From positions 1 to 11,791 of the forward strand of contig CAZHHW010000098.1 of NCBI GenBank assembly GCA_964532385.1: a stretch of DNA of 11,791 bases, written 5' to 3'. Shown one piece after another: positions 1 to 7,690 of this stretch. The stretch comes from UBA6921 sp964532385 (GTDB lineage: Bacteria; Pseudomonadota; Gammaproteobacteria; SG8-11). Both the position numbers and the translations under genes were made by a program. The notes beneath the pieces were generated by a model. That model worked only from the letters and a program-made list of their open reading frames with translations, did no database searches and was not told where the DNA came from. Position 1 is the stretch's first letter. Each line of letters opens with the position of its first letter.

Positions 1-163
1 CCCCCTTGCAGGGGGAAGGAGCAATTTGTTGTCATTTTAATTCCCATCACTGTGCACCTCGTATTCATGGGAACCTCCGTTTAACTCTTGACCCCTCATG
101 CCGGCGCACACCCATTTCCAGATTTTCGCCTGCGCCGTAACTTACTCGCTCAAATACAGCATC
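1..163. repeat. Direct repeat unit D1 with palindromic cap
   Basis: No gene. The left edge (1-18) is part of a C-rich/G-rich palindrome centred on TTGCA, the same motif that bounds the 142-bp elements described below. The stretch 29-163 matches 319-500 in the same orientation: for example TTGTCATTTTAATTCCCATC at 29-48 recurs at 319-338 with one change, and the words CCCCTCATGCC and CGCTCAAA also recur. The second copy is longer because of an insertion of roughly 60 bp. Short frames across this stretch are repeat-derived and have no coding character. Confidence 0.7.
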
Positions 164-305
164 CCTTCCCTCTGCAAGAGGGAAGGTCAGCGACCGCCAT
201 GGATGGCGGAAGGAGCAACGCAGGAGCAGTTGCCGAGATGGGGTGATTTAAAATGTAGTGTACTGGCACACCCCCATCCCATCCTTCCCCCTTGCAGGGG
301 GAAGG
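164..305 (+). repeat. 142-bp palindrome-bounded element, copy A
   Basis: The element starts with a 23-bp near-perfect palindrome (164-186; C-rich arm, TGCA centre, G-rich arm) and ends with a second one (283-305). The interior carries GCCATGGATGGC and GCAACGCAG. The same element occurs inverted at 501-642 with the identical total length (142 bp) and identical spacing between palindromes (96 bp). It has no coding capacity. The size, terminal palindromes and two-orientation occurrence are MITE-like or REP/BIME-like. No target-site duplication could be recognised. Such elements can act as transcription attenuators or as gyrase/IHF-type sites, but nothing here shows which. Confidence 0.75.
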
Positions 306-318
306 AACGCAGCTTTTA

Positions 319-500
319 GTTGTCATTATAATTCCCATCACAATGTGTACCTCATATTCTACGGGGACCTCCGTTAACTCCTGGCCCCTCATGCCAGCTC
401 ACACTTGAACCATTTCTGGATTCACTCCAGCGCCGGAATCACAACGTCTAAATAATCAGAGCTCCCTTGCACCATGACCAAGTCGCTCAAACACAACATC
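319..500. repeat. Direct repeat unit D2
   Basis: Second copy of the stretch at 29-163, in the same orientation. It preserves TTGTCAT-TAATTCCCATCAC, ACCTCCGTTAACTC and CCCCTCATGCC, and then contains about 60 bp absent from D1 (roughly 420-480) before the shared words CGCTCAAA and ACATCCCTTCC. Together with the elements at 164-305 and 501-642 it shows that this intergenic block grew by duplication. No gene. Confidence 0.65.
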
Positions 501-642
501 CCTTCCCCCTGCAAGGGGGAAGGTCAGGATGGGGGTGATTAAAATACTGCGTACTTGCACCCCATCCCGGCAACTACATCTGCGTTGCTCTACGCTCAGC
601 CATCCATGGCAGTCGCCACCCTTCCCCCTTGCAGGGCGAAGG
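501..642 (-). repeat. 142-bp palindrome-bounded element, copy B (inverted)
   Basis: Reverse-complement copy of the element at 164-305. The terminal palindromes are at 501-523 (perfect arms) and 620-642 (one arm with a G-to-C change). The inner words match copy A when read on the minus strand: GCCATGGATGGC, GCAACGCAG, AGTTGCCG-GATGGGGTG and CACCCCCATCC. Downstream, at about 686-707, lies a poorer remnant of the same kind of palindrome. Confidence 0.75.
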
Positions 643-1061
643 AGCGCAGCTTTGCATCATGAACCATCGCTTGAAAAAAATATTTCTTTCCTCCTGAAGG
701 GAGAAGGGGTACATCAATTCTTCAGTTAGATTTTCAATTTTTAAGTGCATCATGCTGCTGCTCTTCATAACTAATCAGCAAAATATGCGCCAGCACGCCG
801 CACGCGGTGCAGACGCACACACAACAGCATTAGCGTTATTATCCGCACTCATGCGGTGCGATACGGAAGTGATAGGAATCGATACAGTGCAGATGTGCGC
901 GTCAACCGCGCATGTGAAGTGCGCGTGGCTTGAGTATGCGTAACCCAATTCACCGCTGAAAATACCTGTTCCGCGCCGCACGGCGCGCGCGCCGCGCGAT
1001 TCGTAACCGTGTGGCATATCGCTTGCTCAAGCCTCTACATCACAGGGAGTTTAAAAACCTC
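643..1061. other. Intergenic leader of the transglutaminase/DUF2126 gene
   Basis: No gene seen. The left part still carries repeat debris. From about 840 the sequence becomes rich in GCGC and holds a perfect 14-bp alternating G/C palindrome at 981-994 inside a larger GC-rich inverted region (970-998). This could be an operator, a structured leader or simply low-complexity DNA. A Shine-Dalgarno-like GGGAG lies at 1045-1049, 12 bases before the ATG at 1062. I could not identify a convincing -35/-10 pair. Confidence 0.4.
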
Positions 1062-4000
1062 ATGGCCATACGCGTTGCCATTCATCACATCACGCATTAT
1101 CGCTATGACCGCGCGGTAAGTCTGTCGCCGCATGTGGTGCGGCTGCGCCCGGCGGCGCACACGCGCACCCCGATTACAGCCTACTCGCTGCGCGTGCGGC
1201 CCGAAAAACATTTCATCAACTGGCAACAAGATCCATTCGGCAATTATCTTGCGCGTCTGGTGTTTCCGGAAAAAACCCGCGAGCTCTACGTCGAAGTGGA
1301 AGTGATCGCGGATCTGACCGTGATCAACCCGTTCGATTTTTTTATCGAGGAATATGCCCAGCAGGTGCCGTTCAGTTACGACGAGCAAACACTCAAGGAA
1401 CTCAAGCCTTATTTGGAAATCACCGAGCAAGGCGTGTTGCTCAAGCAGTGGTTGACCGGCGTGGATCGCGCCAAGGCCAACACCAACGACTTTCTGGTCG
1501 CGCTCAATCAGCGCCTGTGCAAAGACATCGGTTACAACATTCGTCTCGAACCCGGCGTGCAAACCTGCGAAGTCACGCTGACCAAAAAACTGGGGTCGTG
1601 TCGTGACACCAGTTGGCTGCTGGTGCAGATCCTGCGGCATCTGGGCTTCGCCGCGCGCTTCGTGTCCGGCTATCTGGTGCAACTGACCGCCGATGTCAAA
1701 TCGCTGGATGGCCCCTCCGGCCCGGCGCAAGATTTTACCGATCTGCATGCCTGGGCCGAAGTGTATGTGCCCGGCGCGGGCTGGATTGGACTTGACCCCA
1801 CGTCGGGATTGTTCGCCGGTGAAGGCCATATTCCGCTCGCCTGCACGCCGCACCCGGTGAGCGCGGCGCCGATCACCGGCGCGACCGACAAATGCGAAAC
1901 CGAATTCGAACACCACAATCGGGTCACGCGTATTCACGAAGATCCACGCGTCACCAAACCTTATACCGACGCTCAATGGCAAACCGTGCTCGCGCTGGGT
2001 CACAAGGTCGACGCCGATTTAAATGCCGGAGATGTGCGCCTGACCATGGGCGGCGAACCGACCTTCGTCTCGATCGATGACATGGAAGGCGCGGAATGGA
2101 CCACCGCCGCGTTAGGGCCACGCAAGCGCCGCCTCGCCGGCGAGTTGCTGACACGCTTGCGCACGCATTTCGCGCCGGGTGGCGTGTTGCATTACGGGCA
2201 GGGAAAGTGGTATCCGGGTGAACCATTGCCCCGCTGGGCGCTCGGTTGTTTTTGGCGTAAAGACGCGGTTCCTGTCTGGCGCGACCTGCGCTGGCTGTCC
2301 ACTTCAGCGGAGTCGGACGGCATTACCTCCCACGACGCGCAGCGCTTCATGCTGGAGCTGGCGCGCCACCTGGGCGTTGCGGTACAAAATGTCACGCCTG
2401 CGTACGAGGACACGCTTTACCACTTGTGGAAAGAAAGCGCGGTGCCGATCAATCTCGATCCGCTCAAAGCCAATCTCAAGGATTCGCTCGAGCGCCGCAC
2501 GCTGGCAGCGCTATTGTCGCGCGGCCTGGATCAGCCCGTGGGTCACCTGCTGCCCTTGCATTGGAATGAAATCCAGCAGCGCTGGAGCAGCGGCGCGTGG
2601 ACTTTCCGCCGCGAGCGTTTGTATTTGAGTCCCGGCAATTCGCCGATGGGCTTGCGCCTGCCACTGGAGGAATTGCCGTGGGTGGCGGAACATCAGCGCG
2701 AAATCAAACATGAACAATCGCTGTTCGCGCCGTTGCCGGCATTAACCGACCCCGCCGGTGCGGTCACGGCGCGTTACAGTCAGGTGACGCGCGCGGATAA
2801 AATACATCCGGAAATCCACACGCAATCCGCCGTGAATGCGGCGGCGGCCGCCCCGCTGGAAATACCGCGCACCGCGCTGTGCGTGCAGGAGCGCGACGGC
2901 AAGCTGTATGTGTTTTTGCCGCCGCTCACGCATCTGGAACATTATCTCGACCTGGTCGCGTCGATCGAAGCGACCGCCGCGAAACTGGAATTGCCGGTGG
3001 TGCTGGAAGGCTACGAACCGCCGCGCGACCACCGCATGCAACGCTTGCTGGTAACACCCGACCCCGGCGTGATCGAAGTCAACATCCATCCGGCCGCGAA
3101 CTGGGACGAGCTGGTTGTCAACACCGAGGTGTTGTACGAAGCCGCGCACCTGACGCGCCTGGGCACCGAGAAATTCCTGCTCGACGGCCGCCACACCGGC
3201 ACCGGCGGCGGCAATCACATCACCATCGGCGCCGCCGCGCCCGCCGACAGTCCGGTGCTGCGCCGCCCCGATCTGCTGCGCAGCCTGGTCACGTATTGGC
3301 AGCATCATCCGGGCTTGTCGTATTTATTTTCCGGCATGTTCATCGGCCCGACCTCGCAAGCGCCGCGTGTCGACGAAGCGCGCGACGAAGTGCTGTATGA
3401 ACTGGAAATCGCCTTTGCGCAGATTCCGCAAGGCGAGGTACCTCAACCGTGGCTGGTGGATCGCATCCTGCGCAATTTGCTGGTCGATCTGACCGGCAAC
3501 ACGCACCGTTCCGAATTTTGCATCGACAAGCTGTACTCGCCGGACAGCGCCACCGGGCGCCTGGGCCTGGTGGAATTCCGCGCCTTTGAAATGCCGCCGC
3601 ACGCGCGCATGAGTCTGGTGCAGCAACTGCTGTTACGCGCGTTGATCGCACGCTTCTGGAAGCAGCCCTACACGCACAAACTGGTGCGCTGGGGCACCGC
3701 ATTGCATGACAAATTCATGCTGCCGCATTATGTGTGGGCCGATATTTGCGAAGTCGCCGACGAGCTGTGCGCGGCGGGTTATGCGTTTCAGCGCGAATGG
3801 CTCGCGCCGTTTCTGGAATTCCGCTTTCCGCATTATGGATCGGTCAAGACCGGCGACATCGAACTGGAATTGCGCATGGCGCTCGAACCCTGGCCGGTGC
3901 TCGGCGAAGAAGTTACCCAGCACGGCACCGCTCGCTATGTCGACTCTTCCGTGGAACGCGTGCAGATCAAGGCGCGCGGTCTTGCCGATTCACGTTATGC

Positions 4001-4436
4001 CATCGCCTGCAACGGACGGCGCGTACCCCTGCGTTCCACCGGCACCCACGGCGAATACGTCGCGGGCGTGCGTTATAAAGCCTGGGCGCCGCCGTCGGCG
4101 CTGCATCCCACCGTCGGCGCGCATCCGCCGCTGGTATTCGATATTATCGACACCTGGAACGGACGTTCCATCGGCGGCTGCACCTATCACGTCAGCCATC
4201 CCGGCGGCCGCAACTACGACGACTTTCCGGTGAACTCCTACGTCGCCGAAACCCGCCGCATCAGCCGCTTCCAGAACTACGGTCACACCCCCGGCGTGAT
4301 CGAGCCGCCGCCGCAATTAACCAGCCTGAATCGCTTCTACCCACACGGGCACCCGCCCGCTCCGATGACACCGCCGCAGGAAGAAGCACATCCGGAATAT
4401 CCGCATACCTTGGATTTGCGCAGAATGGCGACTTAA
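1062..4436 (+). CDS. Transglutaminase-like / DUF2126 fusion protein
   Basis: 1124-residue protein, probably cytoplasmic (no signal peptide). Residues 1-100 resemble the N-terminal beta domain of bacterial transglutaminase-like proteins. Residues about 150-260 form the peptidase-fold core with a visible triad: Cys180 in KLGSCRDTSW, His229 in DLHAWAEVYVPG and Asp245 in GLDPTSG. From about residue 315 to the end runs the DUF2126 region, with LTMGGEPTFVSIDD (327-340), PGVIEVNIHP (668-677) and HTGTGGGNHITIG (711-723). The last two recall metal/nucleotide-binding motifs of glutamine-synthetase-fold carboxylate-amine ligases, and the family has been predicted to be such ligases. Role inferred: making and/or cleaving amide or isopeptide bonds on an unknown peptide. 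Related loci usually also carry a circularly permuted ATP-grasp protein and an alpha-E protein; neither is here, so partners would be outside the window. The ATG at 1062 is preferred over an upstream start at 1011 because MAIRV-type N-termini are typical and GGGAG precedes it. Confidence 0.93.
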   Translation: MAIRVAIHHITHYRYDRAVSLSPHVVRLRPAAHTRTPITAYSLRVRPEKHFINWQQDPFGNYLARLVFPEKTRELYVEVEVIADLTVINPFDFFIEEYAQQVPFSYDEQTLKELKPYLEITEQGVLLKQWLTGVDRAKANTNDFLVALNQRLCKDIGYNIRLEPGVQTCEVTLTKKLGSCRDTSWLLVQILRHLGFAARFVSGYLVQLTADVKSLDGPSGPAQDFTDLHAWAEVYVPGAGWIGLDPTSGLFAGEGHIPLACTPHPVSAAPITGATDKCETEFEHHNRVTRIHEDPRVTKPYTDAQWQTVLALGHKVDADLNAGDVRLTMGGEPTFVSIDDMEGAEWTTAALGPRKRRLAGELLTRLRTHFAPGGVLHYGQGKWYPGEPLPRWALGCFWRKDAVPVWRDLRWLSTSAESDGITSHDAQRFMLELARHLGVAVQNVTPAYEDTLYHLWKESAVPINLDPLKANLKDSLERRTLAALLSRGLDQPVGHLLPLHWNEIQQRWSSGAWTFRRERLYLSPGNSPMGLRLPLEELPWVAEHQREIKHEQSLFAPLPALTDPAGAVTARYSQVTRADKIHPEIHTQSAVNAAAAAPLEIPRTALCVQERDGKLYVFLPPLTHLEHYLDLVASIEATAAKLELPVVLEGYEPPRDHRMQRLLVTPDPGVIEVNIHPAANWDELVVNTEVLYEAAHLTRLGTEKFLLDGRHTGTGGGNHITIGAAAPADSPVLRRPDLLRSLVTYWQHHPGLSYLFSGMFIGPTSQAPRVDEARDEVLYELEIAFAQIPQGEVPQPWLVDRILRNLLVDLTGNTHRSEFCIDKLYSPDSATGRLGLVEFRAFEMPPHARMSLVQQLLLRALIARFWKQPYTHKLVRWGTALHDKFMLPHYVWADICEVADELCAAGYAFQREWLAPFLEFRFPHYGSVKTGDIELELRMALEPWPVLGEEVTQHGTARYVDSSVERVQIKARGLADSRYAIACNGRRVPLRSTGTHGEYVAGVRYKAWAPPSALHPTVGAHPPLVFDIIDTWNGRSIGGCTYHVSHPGGRNYDDFPVNSYVAETRRISRFQNYGHTPGVIEPPPQLTSLNRFYPHGHPPAPMTPPQEEAHPEYPHTLDLRRMAT

Positions 4437-4478
4437 AAAGACTGCGGCGGTTGATTTTTTGTGCGATTCAAATTTGGC

Positions 4479-4501
4479 CGCGCGGTGATGGAACCCGCGC
4501 G
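4479..4501 (+). terminator. Possible terminator hairpin after the DUF2126 gene
   Basis: A perfect 7-bp stem CGCGCGG/CCGCGCG with a 9-base loop is followed by only TTT. It lies 43 bases after the TAA at 4434-4436, between two convergent genes. The stem is strong but the T tract is short, so intrinsic termination is plausible rather than shown. Confidence 0.35.
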
Positions 4502-4564
4502 TTTACGTAATAGGAATTGCGCTAGGCGTTTGGTGAAGAAAATTAATGTCGCGATCCGCTACGC

Positions 4565-5956
4565 TCACTGCGCGACGACTCGGTTTCGTCCTTCCTGCTT
4601 TGCTCTATACATGCGATTGTCTGCTATCTCGATTATGGATTCATATGTCTCTCCGTCGGGACCGTACTGCGCTATGCCGAAGCTTGCGGTGAAGCGCACG
4701 CAGGTACCGGAAATCGTGACAGCTTCATTTTCGATGCGTTGCCGCAGTCGCTCCGCCAGCTTCGCGGCACCTTCGCACGGAGTGCATGGAAGAATCATGG
4801 CGAACTCCTCGCCACCGATCCGTCCAATCAAATCGCTTGGGCGCAGAGTCAGTCTTACGCAGGCGACAAATGCTCTGAGCACCTCGTCTCCGGCCCGATG
4901 CCCATGGCGATCATTGATCTGCTTGAAGTGATCGAGATCGATCGCAACGAATGAAAGTGACTCTCCGCTACGCTTGACGCTTGCGAGTTCCGCCTTTGCC
5001 CGAGCCTCAAATTCACGGCGGTTCGTAGCCCCTGTTAGTGAATCTGTCGCAGCGAGAGTTTCGAGCTCCTCGTGCGCGCGCTGCAACTTGAGCAAGGCAT
5101 CTTTTGTACGCACTTTCTCGGCCCGGTTCTGTTCAATCAACTCTGCCTGACTATAAACCTTGGTGAAGGACCCCGTGGTCAGAAACGCCTGGATGACCCC
5201 ATAGCTCAGCACCATGAAACCGGTCGCAAAAATAGCGTGTGCCAGCCACCACATGTGATTCCAGACCGATGCCAGCAAAAAGGCGAAAGAAGATTGGGCA
5301 AAAAACACGGCCGACAACATGTAGATCAACATCAGAGGCGAGCGAATGCGACGCACGACGATGATCAGCGCGCACCCCAACATGATACACATGGCCAACA
5401 TTTCCATTAACCATCGCGACAGCGGCGCCCACGGCGAGTAAGCCAGCATAAAGACAAGAACATTGATGGCAGCAAACACGCCAAGCCAAGTCAGCCAGTA
5501 GCGTAAAGAGTATCGTTGAGCGACGCTTTGTTCTTGCCATCTGTAGGCCATCAACCCGGCCAGCAAGCAGCCCGCCATCGTCAGACGAGATGCCGGGCCA
5601 AACAGAATGAATAGCCAGATGTTGTCATGCGATAAACCAGTGAATGCGCCGTGAAAAGCATAGATGAAGGTAAACCCCAGAAAGCCGAGCGTGAGCCAGC
5701 ACAGAAACCGCTCTCCGGATCGTACATAACAAAGGTATGTGACATATGCGATAAATCCGCTTTGCAACAGCGAAATACCGATGGCGATCTCATGAAAACC
5801 ATGCTGTTCGAATTGAAGCGCCGAATTCTGAAAAAAATACAAATAAGCTATTGCAAGACTCGGGATTGAACAGACGAACACCATGAGTAGTACCGCGTAT
5901 CCCTTGACCAGGATGCGGATTAAACCAGGAAATTCGAAATGACTAGCAACCGCCAT
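4565..5956 (-). CDS. Membrane-anchored diguanylate cyclase (GGDEF)
   Basis: 463-residue inner-membrane protein predicted to make cyclic di-GMP from two GTP. Residues about 12-260 form a run of hydrophobic segments (seven or eight), resembling MASE-type integral membrane sensor domains; the exact class is not resolved. A charged linker (about 270-302) probably forms the dimerising coiled coil. The C-terminal GGDEF domain (about 303-463) has AATDSLTGATNRREFE, DLDHFKQINDRHGH and the active-site motif GGEEF (381-385). The inhibitory I-site RPSD (372-375) sits five residues before it, so product inhibition should be intact. It ends in NRMYRAKQEGRN, typical of the family. The ATG at 5956 is preferred because AAGGTGAG lies just upstream. 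A GTG at 5971 in the same frame would add five residues but has no good ribosome binding site. No EAL domain. The gene converges with the DUF2126 gene and abuts the left edge of the cassette-like region. Confidence 0.93.
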   Translation of the reverse strand: MAVASHFEFPGLIRILVKGYAVLLMVFVCSIPSLAIAYLYFFQNSALQFEQHGFHEIAIGISLLQSGFIAYVTYLCYVRSGERFLCWLTLGFLGFTFIYAFHGAFTGLSHDNIWLFILFGPASRLTMAGCLLAGLMAYRWQEQSVAQRYSLRYWLTWLGVFAAINVLVFMLAYSPWAPLSRWLMEMLAMCIMLGCALIIVVRRIRSPLMLIYMLSAVFFAQSSFAFLLASVWNHMWWLAHAIFATGFMVLSYGVIQAFLTTGSFTKVYSQAELIEQNRAEKVRTKDALLKLQRAHEELETLAATDSLTGATNRREFEARAKAELASVKRSGESLSFVAIDLDHFKQINDRHGHRAGDEVLRAFVACVRLTLRPSDLIGRIGGEEFAMILPCTPCEGAAKLAERLRQRIENEAVTISGTCVRFTASFGIAQYGPDGETYESIIEIADNRMYRAKQEGRNRVVAQ

Positions 5957-5989
5957 GAGATTCACGCTCACCTTCGCAGGAGGTCTGGT

Positions 5990-6065
5990 GCCAAATATTG
6001 TTTAAGCGGCCGAGCGTCGGCGAGATCCGGCGATCGAAGGGGCGAATTCGAACATATTGTTAGGA
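5990..6065 (-). other. Degenerate attC-like site at the array edge
   Basis: On the minus strand the site begins with TCCTAAC (6065-6059) followed by AATATGTTCGAATTCG, reminiscent of the left half of classical attC sites. It ends with CCGCTTAAACAAT then ATTTGGC (5996-5990), reminiscent of the right half but with GTT changed to ATT. Inner arms pair poorly. It lies 33 bases upstream of the cyclase start codon and may be the last, decayed recombination site of the array. The call rests on layout rather than perfect cores. Confidence 0.35.
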
Positions 6066-6117
6066 TGTGGCGCCCAATGGAAAACGCTTACATCCAAGCT
6101 GCCGAGAATGACGCTAT

Positions 6118-6132
6118 GGACTACTGTAGTCC
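6118..6132. promoter_or_regulatory. 15-bp perfect palindromic site
   Basis: GGACTAC-T-GTAGTCC is a perfect inverted repeat with a single central base. It lies about 160 bases upstream of the cyclase start, beside a dispersed repeat. It could be a dimeric regulator site or part of the repeat; no other copy was noticed. Confidence 0.25.
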
Positions 6133-6329
6133 CTAATCCGTATGAAAACCAAGCCCCTGAACCCAGTGTCCAGGTTTTGGAAAGTATTTTTCAGGCGTTG
6201 AATGTCATGCCATGGCGCCATTTTATTTTTTTGACTCGATTCATGCTATTCAATTAGCCACCTTCGAACATTTCATACGGCGCGGATTGTCTGGATATAT
6301 TGCATGCGGCGATCCCCTTCGGTTAGTGA
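6131..6329 (-). repeat. Array-associated repeat R, copy 2
   Basis: About 200 bp homologous to 7069-7249. On the minus strand both begin CACTAACCGAAGGGG, pass through GAATCGAGTCA or GTCGAGTCA and AATGGCGCCATGGCATGACA, then CAACGCCTG, and finish in a TTTTC-TAC segment before a TTAG core. In this copy the final core has become ATTAGGG. The internal ATTCAAC fits the R'' consensus RYYYAAC, so the last 75 bases may be an attC. No gene is carried: the frame matching the other copies has several stops. Confidence 0.65.
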
Positions 6330-6422
6330 CGCGCATATTTTTGAGTGCTAAGGTGTTTGAATTGAGCGGCGTTCCACCAGACTTGCCGTATGAGCTAGGG
6401 CTGCGATATCGCGGAATGTCTG

Positions 6423-6509
6423 CTCCAACGTGTTGTTGTACCGCGCTGCTGCTGAGATATCAGGAAACGGTGCGCTGTCACCGGCATCGGTACTAACAAC
6501 GTGTTAGAT
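6423..6509 (-). other. attC recombination site
   Basis: 87-bp site 17 bases past the stop codon of the exported-protein gene at 6527-7048. On the minus strand it opens with ATCTAAC (matches RYYYAAC) and closes with GTTGGAG (one mismatch to GTTRRRY). The inner arms GTACCG and CGGTAC are exact complements. The outer arms also pair almost completely (AACACGTTGTTA against ACAACAACACGTT), with one unpaired base. This two-stem layout with an asymmetric extra base is what integron integrases recognise as a folded single strand. The position directly behind a small gene supports the call. Confidence 0.7.
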
Positions 6510-6526
6510 TTTTATGCGGATAAGCT

Positions 6527-7048
6527 TCACGGTGTCAGTTTTACATTACGTAAAAACTTTGGCCATTTCTTAACATCGTCCTTTGTAACTAACTTTTCTC
6601 CAACGCTCGGCCGCTTGGCCCACTGCACAGTGTACAACGCACTCTTACCCTGGATTATCTTGAGGAACGTAAGCTCGTCTTTCTTCGATACTTTATTTCC
6701 AATGCACATCAGCTTACCGACAAATACCCAGTTGTCATCTTCCTTATCGATAGAATCCACATTCGCGATAACATCGCCGCAGGCCGCCTCGTACTTCTTT
6801 TTTAGATCATTGGCAAAGTCGACAGGTTTGATGTTGGCCATCTTGTAAAATGTTTGGACTGTGACCATCTGGGTCCAGTCTTCTAGCGTCTCGGAATTTG
6901 GTAAATATTCGATATGCAGCCAGTCGTCTGTTTTCTCGTTCATTATCTGTTTCCAGCCGTCCAGGGAGTCGTGTCGTAGCTCCTCTGCATAAATGTTTAA
7001 TGTGATAACTAAACTAATTACTCCAATTGTTGCGGCAAAGCGGTTCAT
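6527..7048 (-). CDS. Exported protein of unknown function (cassette gene)
   Basis: 173 residues. Residues 1-21 form a signal peptide (positive start, hydrophobic core, cleavage likely after NIYA before EELRH), so the mature product should be periplasmic or secreted. The rest is hydrophilic and lysine-rich, with WTQMVTVQTF in the middle and a possible disulphide pair Cys90/Cys115. I recognise no catalytic motif and do not assign a family. Start: ATG preceded by AGGAG eight bases upstream. The core site GTTAGAT (minus strand, 7075-7069) lies 20 bases before the ATG and an attC (6423-6509) follows the stop, so the gene is bounded like a complete integron cassette of about 650 bp. It is less GC-rich than the chromosomal genes to the left, consistent with transfer. 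Confidence 0.8.
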   Translation of the reverse strand: MNRFAATIGVISLVITLNIYAEELRHDSLDGWKQIMNEKTDDWLHIEYLPNSETLEDWTQMVTVQTFYKMANIKPVDFANDLKKKYEAACGDVIANVDSIDKEDDNWVFVGKLMCIGNKVSKKDELTFLKIIQGKSALYTVQWAKRPSVGEKLVTKDDVKKWPKFLRNVKLTP

Positions 7049-7068
7049 TGACTTATCTCCTCTGTTAA

Positions 7069-7249
7069 ATCTAACGACGGTGTAGAAAAATCCAACTCTG
7101 ACCCCGATGCCCAGGATTTGGAAAGTAATTTTTGCAGGCGTTGTATGTCATGCCATGGCGCCATTTTCTTTTGTTGACTCGACTTACGCTATTCAATTCG
7201 CTCTTCGAATATTTCATACAGATGCATGCGACGCCCCCTTCGGTTAGTG
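7069..7249 (-). repeat. Array-associated repeat R, copy 1
   Basis: About 180 bp homologous to 6131-6329 and, in its last 150 bases, to 11571-11723. On the minus strand it ends GGATTTTTCTACACCGTC then GTTAGAT, a perfect GTTRRRY core, immediately before the next cassette gene. ATACAAC, near the R'' consensus, lies about 70 bases earlier, and CAAATCC can pair with GGATTTT, so the end may itself be an attC. A frame ending in FLHRR is shared with copy 3 but has no recognisable protein. Confidence 0.65.
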
Positions 7250-7300
7250 AACGCATCATCATGATGTGCCAGTTTGCCTCGCGATACGGCGCTGGTTCCT

Positions 7301-7690
7301 TCATTCAGGCTCTGTGCGGCGAGGCTGGAACAACTCCACGGGGTTGCCCGATGGATCATCGAGAATGATTTGGGCACCGCCCGGCCCGCTCACGATCTCC
7401 TCCGCGCGAAATGAAACCCCTGCCGCACGCAGCCGCTCAATTTCAGCAGGGAGATCGGTTACTTCCAGGTGTACGCGGTTCCAGCCGCCCGATACCTGCC
7501 GGCGGCCGTCAGGCAATGGGCGCTTTCCCGAGCTGCCATCACCGCTGAGGAGCAGGCGCACGCCGTCACGCACGACCGACGCGAAGGCCGGTGAGGCGTC
7601 TTGCTCCAATGTAAAACCGAGGTGTGTCGTATAGAAACGGATCGCAGCTGGAACGTCATTGATTATGTAGCGCACGCTGACCTTGGACAT
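7301..7690 (-). CDS. VOC-family protein (glyoxalase/dioxygenase fold)
   Basis: 129 residues, cytoplasmic. Single vicinal-oxygen-chelate domain made of two beta-alpha-beta-beta-beta modules: module one VRYIINDVPAAIRFYTTHLGF (written here as residues 7-27), module two from GWNRVHLEVTDLPAEIERL (69-87) to DDPSGNPVELFQP (111-123). Candidate metal ligands are His74 and Glu119, positions usual for the fold. Members include lactoylglutathione lyases, ring-cleavage dioxygenases and antibiotic-binding or fosfomycin-type resistance proteins; the substrate cannot be told from sequence. Start: ATG with GGAGGAG just upstream. The second half is GC-rich, unlike the other small genes. Repeat R copy 1 lies downstream, but no attC core was found immediately upstream, so cassette status is uncertain. 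Confidence 0.88.
   Translation of the reverse strand: MSKVSVRYIINDVPAAIRFYTTHLGFTLEQDASPAFASVVRDGVRLLLSGDGSSGKRPLPDGRRQVSGGWNRVHLEVTDLPAEIERLRAAGVSFRAEEIVSGPGGAQIILDDPSGNPVELFQPRRTEPE

Noticed and set aside
1..645. CRISPR array
   Set aside because: Repeats are irregularly spaced, palindromic over their full length, occur in both orientations and sit within larger duplicated blocks; no uniform repeat-spacer pattern.
98..768. Several 60-80 codon frames on both strands of the repeat field
   Set aside because: They follow the repeated DNA, lack ribosome sites and have no recognisable protein.
1035..2003. Long open frame (322 codons) on the minus strand opposite the transglutaminase domain
   Set aside because: Lies antiparallel within a strongly supported gene with clear catalytic motifs; arginine/glycine-rich translation is typical of a GC-rich antisense shadow.
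2742..3308. 188-codon minus-strand frame inside the DUF2126 region
   Set aside because: Shadow of the GC-rich coding strand, with low-complexity composition and no domain.
6501..6848. 115-codon plus-strand frame
   Set aside because: Antisense to the exported-protein gene, which has a good ribosome site, signal peptide and cassette boundaries.
7071..7304. 77-codon minus-strand frame in repeat R copy 1
   Set aside because: Shares a short ending (FLHRR) with copy 3, but copy 2 has several stops in this frame and no protein family is recognisable; likely non-coding repeat.
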